Shown here: piece by piece, positions 62,024 to 64,000 of the stretch
How positions within the stretch are numbered: position 1 is the first letter of the stretch
Layout: each line of letters begins with the position of its first letter
Source: Aequorivita sp. H23M31
Lineage (GTDB): Bacteria; Bacteroidota; Bacteroidia; Flavobacteriales; Flavobacteriaceae
Reading direction: 5' to 3'
Assembly: GCF_004022485.1 (NCBI RefSeq)
Contig: NZ_CP034951.1
Span: 434,001-498,000 of the forward strand
Length of the DNA: 64,000 nt
Translations under genes and position numbers: made by a program
Notes under the pieces: model-generated
Told to the model about the DNA's origin: nothing
The model's database searches: none
What the model saw: only the letters and a program-made list of their open reading frames with translations

Positions 62024-63258
62024 TTTATTTCAGAACCATTTATTATTACGGAGTCAATTAAATTACTGCCAAAAGCGTAGGGCAAATAGCCATAAGAGGG
62101 AATCTCTTTGGTAATTATAAGATTGGCAATTTTTCCTTTGGTTATGCTACCGTGCGTATGACTCAATCCCATGGCATAAGCCCCGTTCACTGTTGCGGCA
62201 TTTATGGCTTCCTCTGGGGTCAGTCTCATTTTGACACAAGCGGTGGAAACTACAAAATTCATATTTCCACTGGGAGTTGATCCCGGATTATAATCCGTAG
62301 CGAGTGCGAGCGGAAGTCCGGCATCGATCATTTTTCTTCCTGGAGCATAGGGAATGCTCAAAAAATAAGAACAAGAAGGAAGAGCAACTGGCATTGTTCC
62401 CGTATTTTGTAACGCATTAATATCCTCGTCCGTCATTACTTCCAAGTGATCTACGCTTAAAGCCCCATGCTTTACAGCCGCCTCTACCCCACCGATGCTA
62501 TTGAATTGATTTACGTGGACCTTGGGAATAAGATTGTATTTTTTGGCCTCATCGAGGAGCCGCTCCATATCGGCCACTGAAAAATATCCCTCTTCGCAAA
62601 AAATATCGACATATTCGGCAAGTTCGTCTTCCGCCACTTGTGGAAGCATTTGTTCACAAATAAGGTCCAAATAGCCACTTTTATCATTTTTATATTCCGG
62701 GGGAATGGCGTGGGCGCCTAAAAATGTAGTCTTTATGGCAATGGGATATTCTTTGGCAAGTCTCTTTGCAACGCGAAGCATTTTTAATTCGGCTTCCACG
62801 GTGAGACCATAACCACTTTTTATTTCAACTGCACCTGTGCCTAGGCGCATTACTTCTTCTAATCGAGTTGCAGATTGACAATAAAGGTCCTCTTCAGATG
62901 TTTGTTGCAGTTTCTTTGCACTGTTTATAATTCCTCCGCCCTTTTCAGCAATTTGTTGGTAACTAAGCCCTTTTATCCGATCAACAAACTCCTGCTCACG
63001 GTTTCCCGCATACACAATATGTGAATGGCTGTCGCACCAAGCCGGAAGAACGATTTTTCCAGAACAATCCAAAGTTTTAAAACCTTTGTGCGGACCCATT
63101 TTATCCATTTTTCCAAAATCTTTTATAATTCCCTGCTCAATATACAACCAAGCGTTTTTCAAGGTGGGAAGCTCTTTCATCTGATCTCCGGAAAGTTTTT
63201 CGGGACAGTGTTCCCGTACCTGTAGCAATTCTTTAATGTGGGTAAGAAGTAATTTCAT
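62020..63258 (-). CDS. hutI: Imidazolonepropionase
   Basis: This 412-residue amidohydrolase has the metal site CDSHSHIVYAGNRE, KSGYGL, HVNQFNSIGG, SVDHLEVM and the later ATDYNPGSTPSGNM. It opens the ring of 4-imidazolone-5-propionate in histidine degradation. It is the first gene of the hutI-hutG pair; hutH and hutU are not in the window. Confidence 0.94.
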   Translation of the reverse strand: MKLLLTHIKELLQVREHCPEKLSGDQMKELPTLKNAWLYIEQGIIKDFGKMDKMGPHKGFKTLDCSGKIVLPAWCDSHSHIVYAGNREQEFVDRIKGLSYQQIAEKGGGIINSAKKLQQTSEEDLYCQSATRLEEVMRLGTGAVEIKSGYGLTVEAELKMLRVAKRLAKEYPIAIKTTFLGAHAIPPEYKNDKSGYLDLICEQMLPQVAEDELAEYVDIFCEEGYFSVADMERLLDEAKKYNLIPKVHVNQFNSIGGVEAAVKHGALSVDHLEVMTDEDINALQNTGTMPVALPSCSYFLSIPYAPGRKMIDAGLPLALATDYNPGSTPSGNMNFVVSTACVKMRLTPEEAINAATVNGAYAMGLSHTHGSITKGKIANLIITKEIPSYGYLPYAFGSNLIDSVIINGSEIK

Positions 63259-63683
63259 TGAAGTATTTTCTTTGAAGATAAAGATAAGGAATGTAGATGG
63301 TAACTTTGGGATGGATAGGGTTAAGTTGGACTATTTTGAAAACGAGCGGAAGACAGCAAGATAGCGTATTTCTGAAAATTTGAATAAAAGAATTTTGACC
63401 CAGATTTATGTCCTTCTAGGTTTTTAGGAAAAATATTTAAGGAAAATAATTAATAAAACTCATTGACCTTGGGTTTATCAAATTGATACTAAGGATTTAA
63501 AATTAGGCAGATTTCAGGATTATATTCTTTCTCTTTATTGGACGAACACGTAATTAGAACCTCTTTTGGAAACTTCACAGACTAATATACTATTGTAATT
63601 TGTATAAATGGTAACTGAAACTCCATGCGCCATAAATCCGATTAATCTTCCCTTCTAGTTGTATATAGCAGGCCCTCGATTTA
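63259..63683. other. Intergenic stretch without a recognisable gene
   Basis: About 425 bp between hutI and the UspA gene, A/T-rich, with no terminator or repeat. A 32-codon minus-strand frame from 63633 has no family resemblance and was not called. Confidence 0.4.
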
Positions 63684-64000
63684 TTATTCCAAACGGAAAG
63701 TCAATATGGGAAAATCGGCCTTATTCGTCAAATCTTCAGAAATGCTACCCTCAAAGAATCGAGCCAATCCGGTCCTACCGTGCGTAGCAATAGCAATCAT
63801 ATCTGCATTTACTTTGTGGGCATATTTTAGAATACCTTTTTCAGCGGATTTATCAGATATATAATGTACATCTTTCAGCCTATTTAAATTACCCTCTGCT
63901 TGTTGAAGGAAGTTTTCCACTCCCGCCTCCATTTCATCTGTGTTCTTAAAACCATCTCCGGGAAGATTTACATAAAGCAATTGAACCTCTGTCGCAATAG
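63684..64000 (-). CDS. Universal stress protein (UspA), 5' end outside window
   Basis: The C-terminal 104 residues of a UspA domain are visible. The frame stays open through TEVQLLYVNLPGDG to the window edge, so the start lies beyond 64000. The ATP-binding signature ATHGRTGLARFFEGSISEDL has the GxxG...GS pattern of nucleotide-binding Usp proteins. The end FPILTFRLE is usual. It may be a one- or two-domain protein. Confidence 0.82.
   Translation of the reverse strand, partial: IATEVQLLYVNLPGDGFKNTDEMEAGVENFLQQAEGNLNRLKDVHYISDKSAEKGILKYAHKVNADMIAIATHGRTGLARFFEGSISEDLTNKADFPILTFRLE

Noticed and set aside
63538-63633. 32-codon frame on the minus strand
   Set aside because: Too short, no motif, no promoter or terminator.

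Overview
The window is chromosomal DNA from a low-GC member of the Bacteroidota, most likely a marine or soil Flavobacteriaceae. The evidence is the gene content: PorX and PorQ of the type IX secretion system, a fused lpxC-fabZ, RNase Y beside zapA, a CarboxypepD_reg-like/TonB receptor, UMF1 and SSS transporters, and PorT-type outer membrane barrels. Several upstream regions also carry the flavobacterial promoter pattern TTG-N16/19-TAnnTTTG. Many genes start with ATG without a clear Shine-Dalgarno sequence, and some with TTG or GTG. No tRNA, rRNA, CRISPR array or intact insertion sequence was seen.

Layout. 1-3845 is a compact minus-strand operon: a three-TM TolB-like/TPR protein, a small membrane-anchored helical protein, and a caspase-like protease fused to an alpha/beta-hydrolase-like domain that lacks its nucleophile serine. 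This is the best candidate for an undescribed system. 4.0-9.6 kb holds a small basic protein gene, a nitroreductase, a YihY/BrkB protein, an Lrp/AsnC regulator, an M14 peptidase and a divergent XRE regulator. A dense array of TTACAATTGTAA-type operators lies between the last two. 9.2-16.6 kb has mscL, cmk-porQ-lon and an ECF sigma/anti-sigma/DUF4097 operon. 16.9-23.9 kb has a three-repeat lipoprotein, a UMF1 transporter, an M48 lipoprotein, a lipoprotein-msrB-msrB operon and lpdA. 24.3-29.8 kb has aroQ and xerD separated by five outer membrane barrel genes, one of them frameshifted at its C-terminal beta-signal.

29.9-43.1 kb has an aldo/keto reductase, rny, a 6S-like RNA, zapA with its coiled-coil partner, an M23 peptidase, a TonB receptor, a cysteine desulfurase and an SSS symporter. 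43.2-46.75 kb is a decayed island: a frameshifted DUF72 gene, a broken REP-associated transposase, relics of a higBA toxin-antitoxin pair and several GC-rich palindromic repeats. One repeat sits in frame inside the higB relic. 46.8-58.6 kb holds a prohibitin, a VWA protein, fabG, sucD and the envelope cluster HD-lpxD-lpxC/fabZ-lpxA-efp-lpxD2-NTF2. 58.7-64 kb has porX, an rdgB-type NTPase, hutI-hutG and the end of a UspA gene.

Working links. lpxD, lpxC/fabZ and lpxA carry out the first lipid A steps and fabG supplies acyl chains. PorX and PorQ belong to type IX secretion. The sigma, anti-sigma and DUF4097 genes are translationally coupled. The two MsrB proteins would repair methionine sulfoxide in the envelope and the cytosol. 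Several genes have single-base frameshifts, some in homopolymers, so either local decay or draft-assembly errors must be considered.
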